The translations under genes and the position numbers were made by a program. From positions 1 through 41,198 of the forward strand of contig NZ_JOFT01000051.1 in assembly GCF_000725805.1 (NCBI RefSeq): a DNA stretch of 41,198 nt. Reading direction: 5' to 3'. The notes beneath the pieces are model-generated. The model did not search any database. It had not been told where the DNA came from and worked only from the letters and a program-made list of their open reading frames with translations. Below, one piece after another: positions 23,165 to 30,288 of the stretch; positions within the stretch are counted from its first letter, which is position 1; every line of letters starts with the position of its first letter. Source of the stretch: Streptomyces xanthophaeus (GTDB taxonomy: Bacteria > Actinomycetota > Actinomycetes > Streptomycetales > Streptomycetaceae).

Positions 23165-23612
23165 CCCGGCAGTGTGCCGCTCCCCCCGCCCCCTGTCGCG
23201 CCTCCACCCCGTGCGGGGCCCGGCCGGTCCACGGGACCCGCCGGGGCTGCGCCGACCTCGGCGGCTTCCCGCGGCCCGGTGGGGCGGAGGTGGCCTCCGC
23301 CGGTTCCGCAGCCCGACGGTCCGCGGAGTCCGCCTCTGGCCGTTCCCGCAGCCCGTCAGCCCGTGTACGGGCGCGGCTTGTCCGGCGGGGACACCTGCCC
23401 TGCCTGCCTGCCTCGGACCCGGGGTTCCTGCCCGGCTCTGCGTCCGTCGGTCTTGGGCTCGTGCCCCGGCGGTGCGTGCTTCGGCGCCTGGGACTTCGCT
23501 CGGCGGTACGGGTCGCGGGTCCGTGGGTTCCGGCGAGTGGTCCGGGGGCGTCGGGATGTGGCGTGGGGTGTGCGAGGGCCGTTTCGGTGGGGGCTTCGAC
23601 TAAGGTGGCCAG
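23165..23612. other. 448-bp region without a recognisable gene
   Basis: It lies between the divergent starts of the glycosyltransferase and the racemase. All open frames are Arg/Pro/Ser-rich and show no domain. A short (CTGC)n tandem run occurs near 23400. The right half of the plus strand is unusually G-rich. I see no convincing promoter away from the two -10-like elements at its ends. It may be remains of a decayed gene or non-coding sequence. Confidence 0.5.
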
Positions 23613-24404
23613 GTGAAGATCGCGCTCATGGACTCCGGAATCGGCCTCCTCGCGGCGGCCGCCGCGATGCGGCGGCTGCGGCCGGACGCCGATCTGCTCC
23701 TCTCCTCCGACCCCGACGGGATGCCCTGGGGTCCGCGGACCCCCGCCTCGCTCACCGAGCGCGCGCTCGGCGTCGCCAGGGCCGCCGCGTCGCACCGGCC
23801 GGACGCGTTGATCGTGGCCTGCAACACCGCCAGCGTGCACGCCCTGCCCGCCCTGCGGGCCGAGCTGGAGCCCACGATCCCCGTGATCGGGACCGTCCCG
23901 GCGATCAAGCCGGCTGCGGCCGCCGGTGGCCGCGTGGCCATCTGGGCCACCCCCGCCACGACCGGCAGCCCCTACCAGCGCGGGCTCATCCGTGACTTCG
24001 CCGCCGGAGCCGCCGTCACCGAGGTGCCCTGCCCCGGGCTCGCGGAAGCCGTGGAGTTCGCGGACGAGGCCGCCGTCGCCGCCGCGGTGGCCGCGGCCGC
24101 CGAGCTGACCCCGGCCGACGTCACCGACGTGGTGCTCGGCTGCACGCACTACGAGCTGGTCGCGGGCGCCATCCGCACCGCCCTGGCCTCGCGCACCGGC
24201 GGCACCGGGCTCGTGTTCCACGGTTCCGCCGAGGCCGTCGCCGTGCAGGCGCTGCGTCGTATCGGGGCCGGGTCTGCCACCGCCCTGCCCGCCACCGGCA
24301 CCCTGACCGTCCTGCGCAGCGGGCGTACCGAGGCGCTGCCCGCGGCAGCGCTCGGTTACGCGGAGGGCCGGCTGCTCGCGGGTCGCGGCGCGGTCGTCGC
24401 GTAA
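23613..24404 (+). CDS. Glutamate racemase-like (Asp/Glu racemase superfamily) protein
   Basis: 263 residues. MurI signatures are present but diverged: MDSGIG (D7-S8), PWG in place of PYG (38-40), ACNTAS with C70, and GCTHYEL with C177 and H179. The two cysteines are the racemase acid/base pair, so activity is plausible, but the usual GG after DSG is reduced and the C-terminus is lengthened, so this is more likely a paralogue than the essential MurI. It would make D-Glu or act on a related amino acid. TAAGGT ends six bases before the GTG start. A decayed partial copy of its 3' end follows the stop. Confidence 0.78.
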   Translation: MKIALMDSGIGLLAAAAAMRRLRPDADLLLSSDPDGMPWGPRTPASLTERALGVARAAASHRPDALIVACNTASVHALPALRAELEPTIPVIGTVPAIKPAAAAGGRVAIWATPATTGSPYQRGLIRDFAAGAAVTEVPCPGLAEAVEFADEAAVAAAVAAAAELTPADVTDVVLGCTHYELVAGAIRTALASRTGGTGLVFHGSAEAVAVQALRRIGAGSATALPATGTLTVLRSGRTEALPAAALGYAEGRLLAGRGAVVA

Positions 24405-24413
24405 CGCCCGACT

Positions 24414-24502
24414 GCGCACCGGCGGCGCCGGGCCCGTGTTCCACGGTTCCGAACGCCTGCCCCTGCCGGCGCCCTGAACGTCCTGCGTAGCGGTCGTACC
24501 GA
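24414..24502 (+). pseudogene. Degenerate partial duplication of the racemase 3' end
   Basis: 24414-24451 matches 24191-24228 at 36 of 38 positions; 24454-24502 then resembles 24281-24331 with small gaps. The 52-bp segment between these blocks in the gene is missing from the copy. The reading frame of the copy ends at a TGA after about 20 codons. This is a non-coding relic between the racemase and the ABC-F promoter. Confidence 0.85.
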
Positions 24503-24532
24503 AGTCCCGTCGTCGGCGACTCACCTCCCAAG

Positions 24533-24551
24533 GCGAGACGAAACGTCTTGC
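24533..24551. promoter_or_regulatory. Operator-like inverted repeat O1, upstream of the ABC-F gene
   Basis: Arms GCGAGACG (24533-24540) and CGTCTTGC (24544-24551), one mismatch, around AAA. It shares the GAGACG/CGTCT core with O2 and overlaps the predicted -35 (24548-24553). Confidence 0.55.
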
Positions 24552-24576
24552 GCTGTCACCACGGGTCGTTTACTGT
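24548..24576 (+). promoter_or_regulatory. Predicted promoter of the ABC-F gene
   Basis: TTGCGC (24548-24553), 17-bp spacer, TACTGT (24571-24576). Transcription would start near 24583, at the first base of O2, giving a leader of about 32 bases. Confidence 0.55.
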
Positions 24577-24582
24577 CATCAA

Positions 24583-24601
24583 ACGAGACGGCCCGTCTCG
24601 T
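24583..24601. promoter_or_regulatory. Operator-like palindrome O2 at the ABC-F transcription start
   Basis: ACGAGACGGCCCGTCTCGT: perfect 9-bp arms with a one-base centre, typical of a TetR-family site. Together with O1 it brackets the promoter. The local TetR gene at 27193-27783 has differently built sites next to it, so the regulator of this gene is probably encoded elsewhere. Confidence 0.7.
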
Positions 24602-24614
24602 CTTGTCTGTATCG

Positions 24615-26291
24615 ATGTCTCCGACTGAGGAACTGCCCTTGCGCGCTCCACTCGCCTCCACCCAGATCGTCCTGTCCGAGGTCACCAAGAGCTACGACAC
24701 CCGCGTCGTCCTGGACCGCGTCAGCTGTACGGTCCGGCCCGGCGAGCGGGTCGGAATCGTCGGCGACAACGGCTCCGGGAAGTCGACCCTCCTGCGGCTG
24801 CTCGCCGGACGCGAACGCCCCGACCACGGGGAGGTGAGCGTCACCGCGCCCGGCGGACTCGGCCACCTCGCGCAGACCCTCGACCTGCCGCCCACTGCCC
24901 ACGTCGGCGACGCGATCGACCTCGCACTCGCAGACCTGCGCGCGTTGGAGCGCCGGATCCGCGCCGCCGAGGCCCGGCTGCACGAGGCCGGTGCCGAGGG
25001 GCTCGCCGCGTACGGGGACCTGCTCGCCGCGTACGAGGCCCGCGGCGGCCGTGACGCCGGGCGCCGCGTCGCGACCACCCTGCGCCACCTCGGCGAGCGC
25101 ACCCCGCTCGACCCCGGCCGCCGCCTCGGCACCCTGTCCGGAGGGCAGCGCTCCCGGCTCGCCCTCGCGGCGGCCCTCGCCGCCGGGCCCGAACTGCTGC
25201 TCCTCGACGAACCCACCAACGACCTCGACGACGAAGCCGTCGCCTGGCTGGAGGAGCGGCTCCGAGGCCACCGCGGCACCGTCGTCGCCGTCACGCACGA
25301 CCGGATCTTCCTCGACCGCGTCACGACCGCCGTCCTGGAGGTGGACGCCGACCGCCGTACGGTGCGCCGTTACGGCAACGGCTACGCCGGTTTCCTGACC
25401 GCCAAGGCCGCCGGACGGGCCCGCTGGGAGCGCGAGCACGAGGAATGGTGCGAGCAGGTCCGCGAAGCCGAGCGGCTCGCCGACACCAACATCGCGCGCT
25501 TCGCCGGAATCCCGCGGAAGATGCCGCGCGGCTTCAGCGGAGCGGGTGCCTTCCGGGCCCGCTCCCGTACGCACGGCGCGGCCGGCCGGATCCGCGCCGC
25601 CCGCGAACGGCTCCACCGGCTCAACGAACGCCCCGTACAGCCGCCGCCGCGCCCGCTCGTCTTCACCGGGCGGTTCACCGCGGGCGCCGCACCCGTGGTG
25701 GAGCTGGCCGGGGCCGCCGTGCCGGGGCGGCTGGCGCCGCTCTCCCTCCGGCTCGAACCGGGCGAGCGGCTCCTGGTCACCGGCCCCAACGGGGCAGGCA
25801 AGAGCACCCTGCTGAAGCTGCTGGCCGGTGAAGTGCAGGCCGAGCAGGGCCTGGTACGCACCACCCCGCAGGCCGGGATGCTCCGGCAGGACGACCCGTG
25901 GGCGCGTGAACACCGCTGCGCGGCCGAGGCGTTCGGCGAGGAGCAGGCCGAACGGGTCGCGGCCCTCGGGCTGCTCCACCCCGGCGATTTGGCCAAGCCG
26001 GTGCGCGACCTCTCGGCGGGTCAGCGCCGGAAGCTGGAACTGGCCCGGCTGGTGGCGCAGCCGCTGGACCTGCTGCTCCTGGACGAGCCGACCAACCACC
26101 TGGCCCCGGCCGTGGTGGAGGAACTGGAGGCGGCTCTGGCCCACTTCGAGGGGACCCTGGTGCTGGTCACGCACGACCGGCGGCTGCGCACGGCCTTCCG
26201 GGGCCGCCGCCTGGAGCTCGCCCCCGGGCGTCAGCCGGCCGCGCCCGCCGAGCCGGCAGCAGCCGCGGAGCCCGCCTCCGCGAGCCGCTGA
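24615..26291 (+). CDS. ABC-F family ATPase (ribosome-protection type)
   Basis: 558 residues with two ABC domains and no membrane segment. Domain 1: Walker A GDNGSGKST (50-58), signature LSGGQRSRL, Walker B LLLLDEPTNDLDD, switch His in VVAVTHDR. Domain 2: Walker A GPNGAGKST, signature LSAGQRRKL, Walker B LLLLDEPTNHLAP, VTHDR. The Arg-rich inter-domain linker (KMPRGFSGAGAFRARSR) would reach into the ribosome. Such proteins displace antibiotics from the ribosome or act as translation factors; operator-controlled expression favours an inducible resistance role. Start uncertain: ATG 24615 has no Shine-Dalgarno sequence, whereas a TTG at 24639 follows GAGGA by seven bases. The Pro/Ala-rich tail overlaps the convergent ADP-ribosylglycohydrolase gene by 61 bp. 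Confidence 0.9.
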   Translation: MSPTEELPLRAPLASTQIVLSEVTKSYDTRVVLDRVSCTVRPGERVGIVGDNGSGKSTLLRLLAGRERPDHGEVSVTAPGGLGHLAQTLDLPPTAHVGDAIDLALADLRALERRIRAAEARLHEAGAEGLAAYGDLLAAYEARGGRDAGRRVATTLRHLGERTPLDPGRRLGTLSGGQRSRLALAAALAAGPELLLLDEPTNDLDDEAVAWLEERLRGHRGTVVAVTHDRIFLDRVTTAVLEVDADRRTVRRYGNGYAGFLTAKAAGRARWEREHEEWCEQVREAERLADTNIARFAGIPRKMPRGFSGAGAFRARSRTHGAAGRIRAARERLHRLNERPVQPPPRPLVFTGRFTAGAAPVVELAGAAVPGRLAPLSLRLEPGERLLVTGPNGAGKSTLLKLLAGEVQAEQGLVRTTPQAGMLRQDDPWAREHRCAAEAFGEEQAERVAALGLLHPGDLAKPVRDLSAGQRRKLELARLVAQPLDLLLLDEPTNHLAPAVVEELEAALAHFEGTLVLVTHDRRLRTAFRGRRLELAPGRQPAAPAEPAAAAEPASASR

Positions 26292-27196
26292 GCCAGCGCC
26301 GCCAGGTCGTCCGCGTCCAGGACGCGGTCCCCGAAGCCCGGCAGCGGTACGTGCAGCGGGCCCGTCCACTGCTCCGGCACCGCGGCCTGCCCGTACCGGG
26401 CCCCGGCGAGCATTCCGGTCACCGCCGCCACCGTGTCGGTGTCCCCGCCCAGGTCCACCGCCGCCCGGACCGCCTGTACGAACCCGGTGGTCGTCCGCAG
26501 GGCCCAGACGGCCGACCCCAGACACGGCCAGACGGCCCCGTTGAACTCGGTGGCCAGGTCCGGGTGCCAGTCGGGGGCCAGCACCCGCCCGTAGCGCTCG
26601 CGGTGGTCCGGATGGACGGCGTCCAGCGCCGCGGGGAGGGCGGCCAGCGGGTCGGCGCCGTCCAGGGCCACCCGTACGAGCTCGTGCAGCAGGGCCGTGC
26701 CCTCCCAGGCCGCCCGGTCGCCATGCGTCAGGGCGGCGATCCGCCGGGCCGCGTCCATCGTGCCCTGCCGGCCGGCCGGGGCGAAGTACACCGCCGAGGT
26801 GGCGGCGCGCATCAGTGAACCGTTGCCCGCGGCCCGCAGGTTGACCTGGAAGTGCAGTGCGGCGGCGAGGTCCCAGGCCGCTCCGTTCGTCAGCACGTCC
26901 TCGGTCTGGAGCCCGATGTCCTTGGGCTCTCCCGCCGCCCACTGCTGGAACCGGGCGAAGACGTCCGGGAGTTCGAGGCCGCCGCACTCCAGCAGGGACT
27001 CGCCGACCAGGACCGCCATCTGGGTGTCGTCCGTGGCCTCGCCCGGATCCCAGCCGCCGCCCCTGCGCATCTCCTGCCCGCGCGCGGTCAACTGCCCGGC
27101 GGGCCCGAATTCGTAGGGAGCGCCGAGTGCGTCGCCCACCGCCGAGCCGAGTACGGCGCCCACGGCCCGGTCGACCCGGTCGGTGCGGCCGGTCAC
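26231..27196 (-). CDS. ADP-ribosylglycohydrolase family protein
   Basis: 321 residues. The family motifs for the two Mg2+ ions are present: GSAVGDALGAPYEF near the N-terminus, EATDDTQM (about 53-60) and DLGGDTDTVAAVTGMLAGA (about 246-264, cited as GGDTDT). Members remove ADP-ribose from proteins or hydrolyse related compounds; DraG-type regulation is not implied because no nitrogenase is present. Its start overlaps the stop of the upstream TetR gene by four bases (ATGA), so the two are one operon with coupled translation. The Ala/Gly-rich tail overlaps the convergent ABC-F gene. Confidence 0.88.
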   Translation of the reverse strand: MTGRTDRVDRAVGAVLGSAVGDALGAPYEFGPAGQLTARGQEMRRGGGWDPGEATDDTQMAVLVGESLLECGGLELPDVFARFQQWAAGEPKDIGLQTEDVLTNGAAWDLAAALHFQVNLRAAGNGSLMRAATSAVYFAPAGRQGTMDAARRIAALTHGDRAAWEGTALLHELVRVALDGADPLAALPAALDAVHPDHRERYGRVLAPDWHPDLATEFNGAVWPCLGSAVWALRTTTGFVQAVRAAVDLGGDTDTVAAVTGMLAGARYGQAAVPEQWTGPLHVPLPGFGDRVLDADDLAALAQRLAEAGSAAAAGSAGAAG

Positions 27197-27783
27197 GGCG
27201 CCGCCTCCGGGAGGACGGCGGACAGCAGGTCGCGGGCGAAGCCCTCCAGGTCGTCGAGGCCGGCCGCGGCCAGCGTGGCGGGGGCGCCGGCCAGCAGATG
27301 GAGGAGGGCGCCGTGCAGGGCGAGGGTGAGGGCGCGGACGTGCCCGGGTCCGGCAGGCAGCCCGGCCGAACGCAGCAGGTGCGCGTACGCAGCGAAGTCC
27401 GCCGCGCCGATCGGGTCGAGCAGGGCGGCCAGCCAGGGCCGCCGGGCCGCCTCCGCCTGGAGTTCCAGATAGGCCAGTACGCGGACCCGGCCGGGCCCGG
27501 CGACGTCCCGCAGCATCCCGGCGAGGAGCGCCGCCAGTTGCCGGGCGTCGGCGGGCCCCGGGCCTGACCCGGCGAGCGCGGCGGCCACCTCCCGGTACTG
27601 CTCCAGACAGCGTTCCGCCACGCCCCGCAGCAGTGCGTCGCGGGTGGGGAAGTAGTTCTTGGCCGTGCCCGCGGGTACCGCCGCGGCCGCGTCGACGGCC
27701 CGGTGCGTCAGCCCGCGCCCGCCCGATTCAGCCAGCACGGCGATCGCTGCGTCCCGCAGCCGGTCCCTCCGGTCCTGATTCAC
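27193..27783 (-). CDS. TetR-family regulator, first gene of an operon
   Basis: 196 residues. The N-terminal HTH reads GLTHRAVDAAAAVPAGTAKNYFPTRDALL (cited as AAAAVPAGTAKNYF, about residues 28-50); the C-terminal domain is helical and Ala/Leu-rich, of the TetR_C group seen with NAD(P)-linked enzyme operons. TAGGCT (27795-27790) ends six bases before the GTG start, so the mRNA is likely leaderless. The nested operator at 27796-27837 abuts this -10 and covers the -35 position. It therefore probably represses itself, the ADP-ribosylglycohydrolase gene and the divergent monooxygenase gene at 27873. Confidence 0.88.
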   Translation of the reverse strand: MNQDRRDRLRDAAIAVLAESGGRGLTHRAVDAAAAVPAGTAKNYFPTRDALLRGVAERCLEQYREVAAALAGSGPGPADARQLAALLAGMLRDVAGPGRVRVLAYLELQAEAARRPWLAALLDPIGAADFAAYAHLLRSAGLPAGPGHVRALTLALHGALLHLLAGAPATLAAAGLDDLEGFARDLLSAVLPEAAP

Positions 27784-27795
27784 GTTGCCAGCCTA

Positions 27796-27837
27796 ACCAC
27801 AGCCGTGGTACCACAGATGTGGTAACACGGCTGTGGT
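27796..27837. promoter_or_regulatory. Nested operator array between TetR and monooxygenase genes
   Basis: Outer perfect 12-bp arms ACCACAGCCGTG (27796-27807) and CACGGCTGTGGT (27826-27837) enclose an inner palindrome TACCACAGATGTGGTA (27809-27824, 7-bp arms). The half-site ACCACA/TGTGGT occurs twice in each direction, so two or more dimers could bind side by side. Confidence 0.8.
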
Positions 27838-27872
27838 GATTTCCGGGGTGGCCGCGGGAGCGAGGGTCCGTC

Positions 27873-28991
27873 ATGGGGAGCGCGAAGGGCACGGCCGTCG
27901 TCGTCGGAGCAGGGGTCGGCGGGCTCGCCACCGCCATCGGGCTGCGCCGTGCGGGCTGGGCGGTGACCGTCCTGGAACGCCGCGCCTCGCTCGACCGCTA
28001 CGGAACCGCCTTCGGGATCCACCCCACCGCCCAGGCCGCGCTGGAGCGGCTCGGCCTCGGTGGCGCGCTGGGGTCGCGCGCGGTCCCGTACCGCGGGGCC
28101 CGGATCCGGCGTCCCGACGGCTCCGTACTGGCCTCGCTGCCGCTCGAACGCATCGAGCGCAAGGCGGGGCGCCCCGAACTCCTGCTCTCCAGGCCCTACT
28201 TGATCGAAGCGCTGCTGGCCGGGCTCGACGGGCTGGGCGGGGTGGAGATCGCGTACGGCCAGCACCTCACCGACCCCGCGGGGCTCGGCGCCGACCTCGT
28301 CGTCGGCGCCGACGGCATCAACAGCACCGTCCGCACCGTGTACTTCGGCGAACGGAGCCGCCCTCGGACGGTCGGCACCGTCGCCTGGATCGGCATCGCG
28401 GACTTCGAGACCGGGCTGTACGGCGAGACCTGGGGCGAGGGCCGCTTCTTCGGGATGACCCCCGTGGAGCCGGGACGCACCAACTGGTACGCCGCCGTGC
28501 CGGCGCCTCCCGCCCCCGCTGCCACCGCACCCACCGCCCCCGGACCGGCCGACGGCGCCGCCGCGCAGCTGCGGGCCGCCTTCGCCGGGTGGCACGACCC
28601 GATCCCGCGCGTCCTGGCCGAGACCGACCCCGCCGGCTGGATCCGGTACGAGATGCGCCACCTCCACCCGGCGCTGCCCTCCTTCACCGCCGCCGGCCGG
28701 GTCGCCCTGATCGGCGACGCCGCCCACGCGATGACGCCCAACCTGGGCCAGGGCGCCTGTACGGCCCTGCTCGATGCGGAAGCCCTGACCCGCGCCGTGG
28801 CCGCGGCGGGCCCGGCCCTGCTGCCCGCCGCCCTGCGCGCCTACGATGCCGAGCGCCGACGCAGCGCCCAGCGCGTGGCCCTCGGCTCCCGGAGCCTGCA
28901 CCGCCTCGTCACGGCCGGCCGCCCGGGGCTGCGCGACGCCCTCCTGCGCCTCCTCCCCGGCGGCGGAGAACCCGTCCTGCGGCGGCCCTGA
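27873..28991 (+). CDS. FAD-dependent aromatic-ring-type monooxygenase
   Basis: 372 residues of the class A flavoprotein monooxygenase fold (PHBH/UbiH-like). Motifs: Rossmann GAGVGGLATAIGL (12-24), the DG motif DLVVGADGINSTVR, and the second FAD motif VALIGDAAHAMTPNLGQGA. The usual reaction is NAD(P)H-dependent hydroxylation of an aromatic or related substrate; which one is unknown. An Ala/Pro-rich insert (about 208-228) interrupts the substrate domain. GGAGCGAGGG lies upstream of the ATG. It is divergent from the TetR gene, and the nested operator between them makes it a likely target of that regulator, perhaps inactivating a compound the regulator senses. Confidence 0.87.
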   Translation: MGSAKGTAVVVGAGVGGLATAIGLRRAGWAVTVLERRASLDRYGTAFGIHPTAQAALERLGLGGALGSRAVPYRGARIRRPDGSVLASLPLERIERKAGRPELLLSRPYLIEALLAGLDGLGGVEIAYGQHLTDPAGLGADLVVGADGINSTVRTVYFGERSRPRTVGTVAWIGIADFETGLYGETWGEGRFFGMTPVEPGRTNWYAAVPAPPAPAATAPTAPGPADGAAAQLRAAFAGWHDPIPRVLAETDPAGWIRYEMRHLHPALPSFTAAGRVALIGDAAHAMTPNLGQGACTALLDAEALTRAVAAAGPALLPAALRAYDAERRRSAQRVALGSRSLHRLVTAGRPGLRDALLRLLPGGGEPVLRRP

Positions 28992-29029
28992 CCCGGCACG
29001 TGAGCGCACGGGTACGCGCGGGTGCGCGG

Positions 29030-29512
29030 CTACGCCTGCGCGGCGTCCGCGAGGCGCCGCGTCAGTTCCTCCTGCGAGACCTCCTCCAGGTGGGTCAGGA
29101 ACACCCACAGGTGCCCGAACGGGTCGCGGAGGATGGCGCTCCGGTCGCCGTGGAACCGGTCCGCCGGCTCCTCGATCACCTCGGCCCCGGCCGTCACGGC
29201 GGCCCGGGTGAGCGCGTCCACGTCCGGTACGAAGACGTGCAGCGCGACCGAGGTCCCGCCGAGGGCCGAAGGGGCGGCGAAGGGCCCCTCGGAGGTGTCC
29301 CCGAGCATCAGGACGGCCTCGGCGATGCGTATCTCCGCGTGCAGGACGCCGCCACCCGGCGCGGCCAGCCGGAACTCCTCGACCGCGCCGAAGGCCTGCT
29401 CGTAGAAGGCGATGGCGGCGTCCGCGTCGGACACCATGACGTGCGGCACCACGGCCGTGCGGTAGCGCTCGGGGGTCTCGGGGGTGGGCTGAACTGCCTC
29501 GTGAGTGGTCAT
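29030..29512 (-). CDS. VOC-family (glyoxalase/PhnB-like) protein
   Basis: 160 residues. One VOC unit pair: AVVPHVMVSDADAAIAFYEQAFGA (cited as VVPHVMVSDADAAIAFYEQA) and HAEIRIAEAVLMLGD form the first module, VALHVFVPDVDALTRAAVTAG and RSAILRDPFGHLWVFLTHLEEV the second. PhnB-like proteins are of uncertain function; the family includes dioxygenases, isomerases and antibiotic-resistance proteins. No neighbour suggests a role. The promoter at 29520-29550 predicts a leaderless mRNA starting at the ATG. Confidence 0.85.
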   Translation of the reverse strand: MTTHEAVQPTPETPERYRTAVVPHVMVSDADAAIAFYEQAFGAVEEFRLAAPGGGVLHAEIRIAEAVLMLGDTSEGPFAAPSALGGTSVALHVFVPDVDALTRAAVTAGAEVIEEPADRFHGDRSAILRDPFGHLWVFLTHLEEVSQEELTRRLADAAQA

Positions 29513-29519
29513 GAGGACG

Positions 29520-29550
29520 AACGTAGGACCTCAAGTTTGGTTCAGGTCAA
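29520..29550 (-). promoter_or_regulatory. Leaderless promoter of the VOC gene
   Basis: On the minus strand: TTGACC (29550-29545), 19-bp spacer, TACGTT (29525-29520), seven bases to the ATG at 29512. Confidence 0.5.
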
Positions 29551-29604
29551 CACCGGGCAGACGCGCCGTGCGCACACCGCGCTGCACCGAGTGGGCGAGA
29601 GGCG

Positions 29605-29633
29605 GTGGCAGGCATGCGGAACGTGAGTACGCT
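29605..29633 (+). promoter_or_regulatory. Leaderless promoter of the PH-like gene
   Basis: GTGGCA (29605-29610), 17-bp spacer, TACGCT (29628-29633), then seven bases to the ATG at 29641. Upstream in-frame starts (29605, 29614, 29623) would lie in the promoter itself, which supports 29641 as the start. Confidence 0.5.
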
Positions 29634-29640
29634 GCTACTC

Positions 29641-30156
29641 ATGACCGGTCACCCCCCGGGTCCGCTCTGGACGGGCCGGGCCTCCAACCGTGCACAGTGG
29701 CTGCTCGCAGCGGCCGGTGCGGCCTGTCTGGCGCTCGGCATCGAACTCGCCGTGGACAACGCCTGGACCGCCGGCATGATCCCGCTGCTCATGGCCGTCA
29801 TCGGCTGCCTCGCCGCAGGGCTGCTCATCCTCTACGGCACCCTCGCCTTCGTCCACGTCGCCGTGACCGTCGACGCCGAGGCCCTTGAGGTGCGCTGCGG
29901 TCACATAGGGCTTCCCCGACGCAAGATCCGCCTCGCGCAGATCACCTCCGCCGAGTTCCTCCCCCGCATCACCCCGCAGCAGTGGGGCGGCTGGGGCCAC
30001 CGCTGGCGGCCCGAGAAGGGCACCGCGATCATCGTCCGGCGTGGTGAAGGGCTGGTGCTGGAGCTCGACGACGGCAAGCGGTTCACCGTCACCGTCGACG
30101 ACGCCGAGAACGCCGTCCGGGTCATCCGCACCCACCTGCGCGCGCTCGCCCGCTGA
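29641..30156 (+). CDS. Small membrane protein with PH-like domain
   Basis: 171 residues. Two membrane helices at about 21-40 and 46-72 are followed by a soluble C-terminal beta-rich domain (VAVTVDAEALEVRCGHIGLPRRKIRLAQITSAE, cited as ALEVRCGHIGLPRRKI, then GTAIIVRRGEGLVLELDDGKRFTVTVDD cited as GEGLVLELDDGKRF) with the feel of a bacterial PH (bPH) domain, and an ending helix. Function unknown; it is probably a membrane-anchored protein with the domain in the cytoplasm. A strong terminator at 30183-30231 separates it from lnt. Confidence 0.7.
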   Translation: MTGHPPGPLWTGRASNRAQWLLAAAGAACLALGIELAVDNAWTAGMIPLLMAVIGCLAAGLLILYGTLAFVHVAVTVDAEALEVRCGHIGLPRRKIRLAQITSAEFLPRITPQQWGGWGHRWRPEKGTAIIVRRGEGLVLELDDGKRFTVTVDDAENAVRVIRTHLRALAR

Positions 30157-30182
30157 CCCCGACCCTTCGCCGGGGCGCGTTC

Positions 30183-30231
30183 GGGTCCCCTCCGGGTCCG
30201 TCCTGGCCGGGACGGACGCCGGAGGGGACCC
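30183..30231 (+). terminator. Strong 21-bp-stem terminator
   Basis: Outer arms 30183-30195 and 30219-30231 (13 bp) stack on inner arms 30196-30203 and 30210-30217 (8 bp), with one bulged G and a TGGCCG loop. It follows the PH-like gene by 26 bp. Confidence 0.75.
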
Positions 30232-30249
30232 GCGGACACCCGCAGGTCC

Positions 30250-30281
30250 TTACCGGGTCCCGGCGCGCGGGGACGTACACT
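30250..30281 (+). promoter_or_regulatory. Predicted leaderless promoter of lnt
   Basis: TACACT (30276-30281) ends seven bases before the ATG at 30289. The best -35 is TTACCG (30250-30255) with a long 20-bp spacer, so the -35 assignment is weak. Confidence 0.4.
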
Positions 30282-30288
30282 CCGCCAG

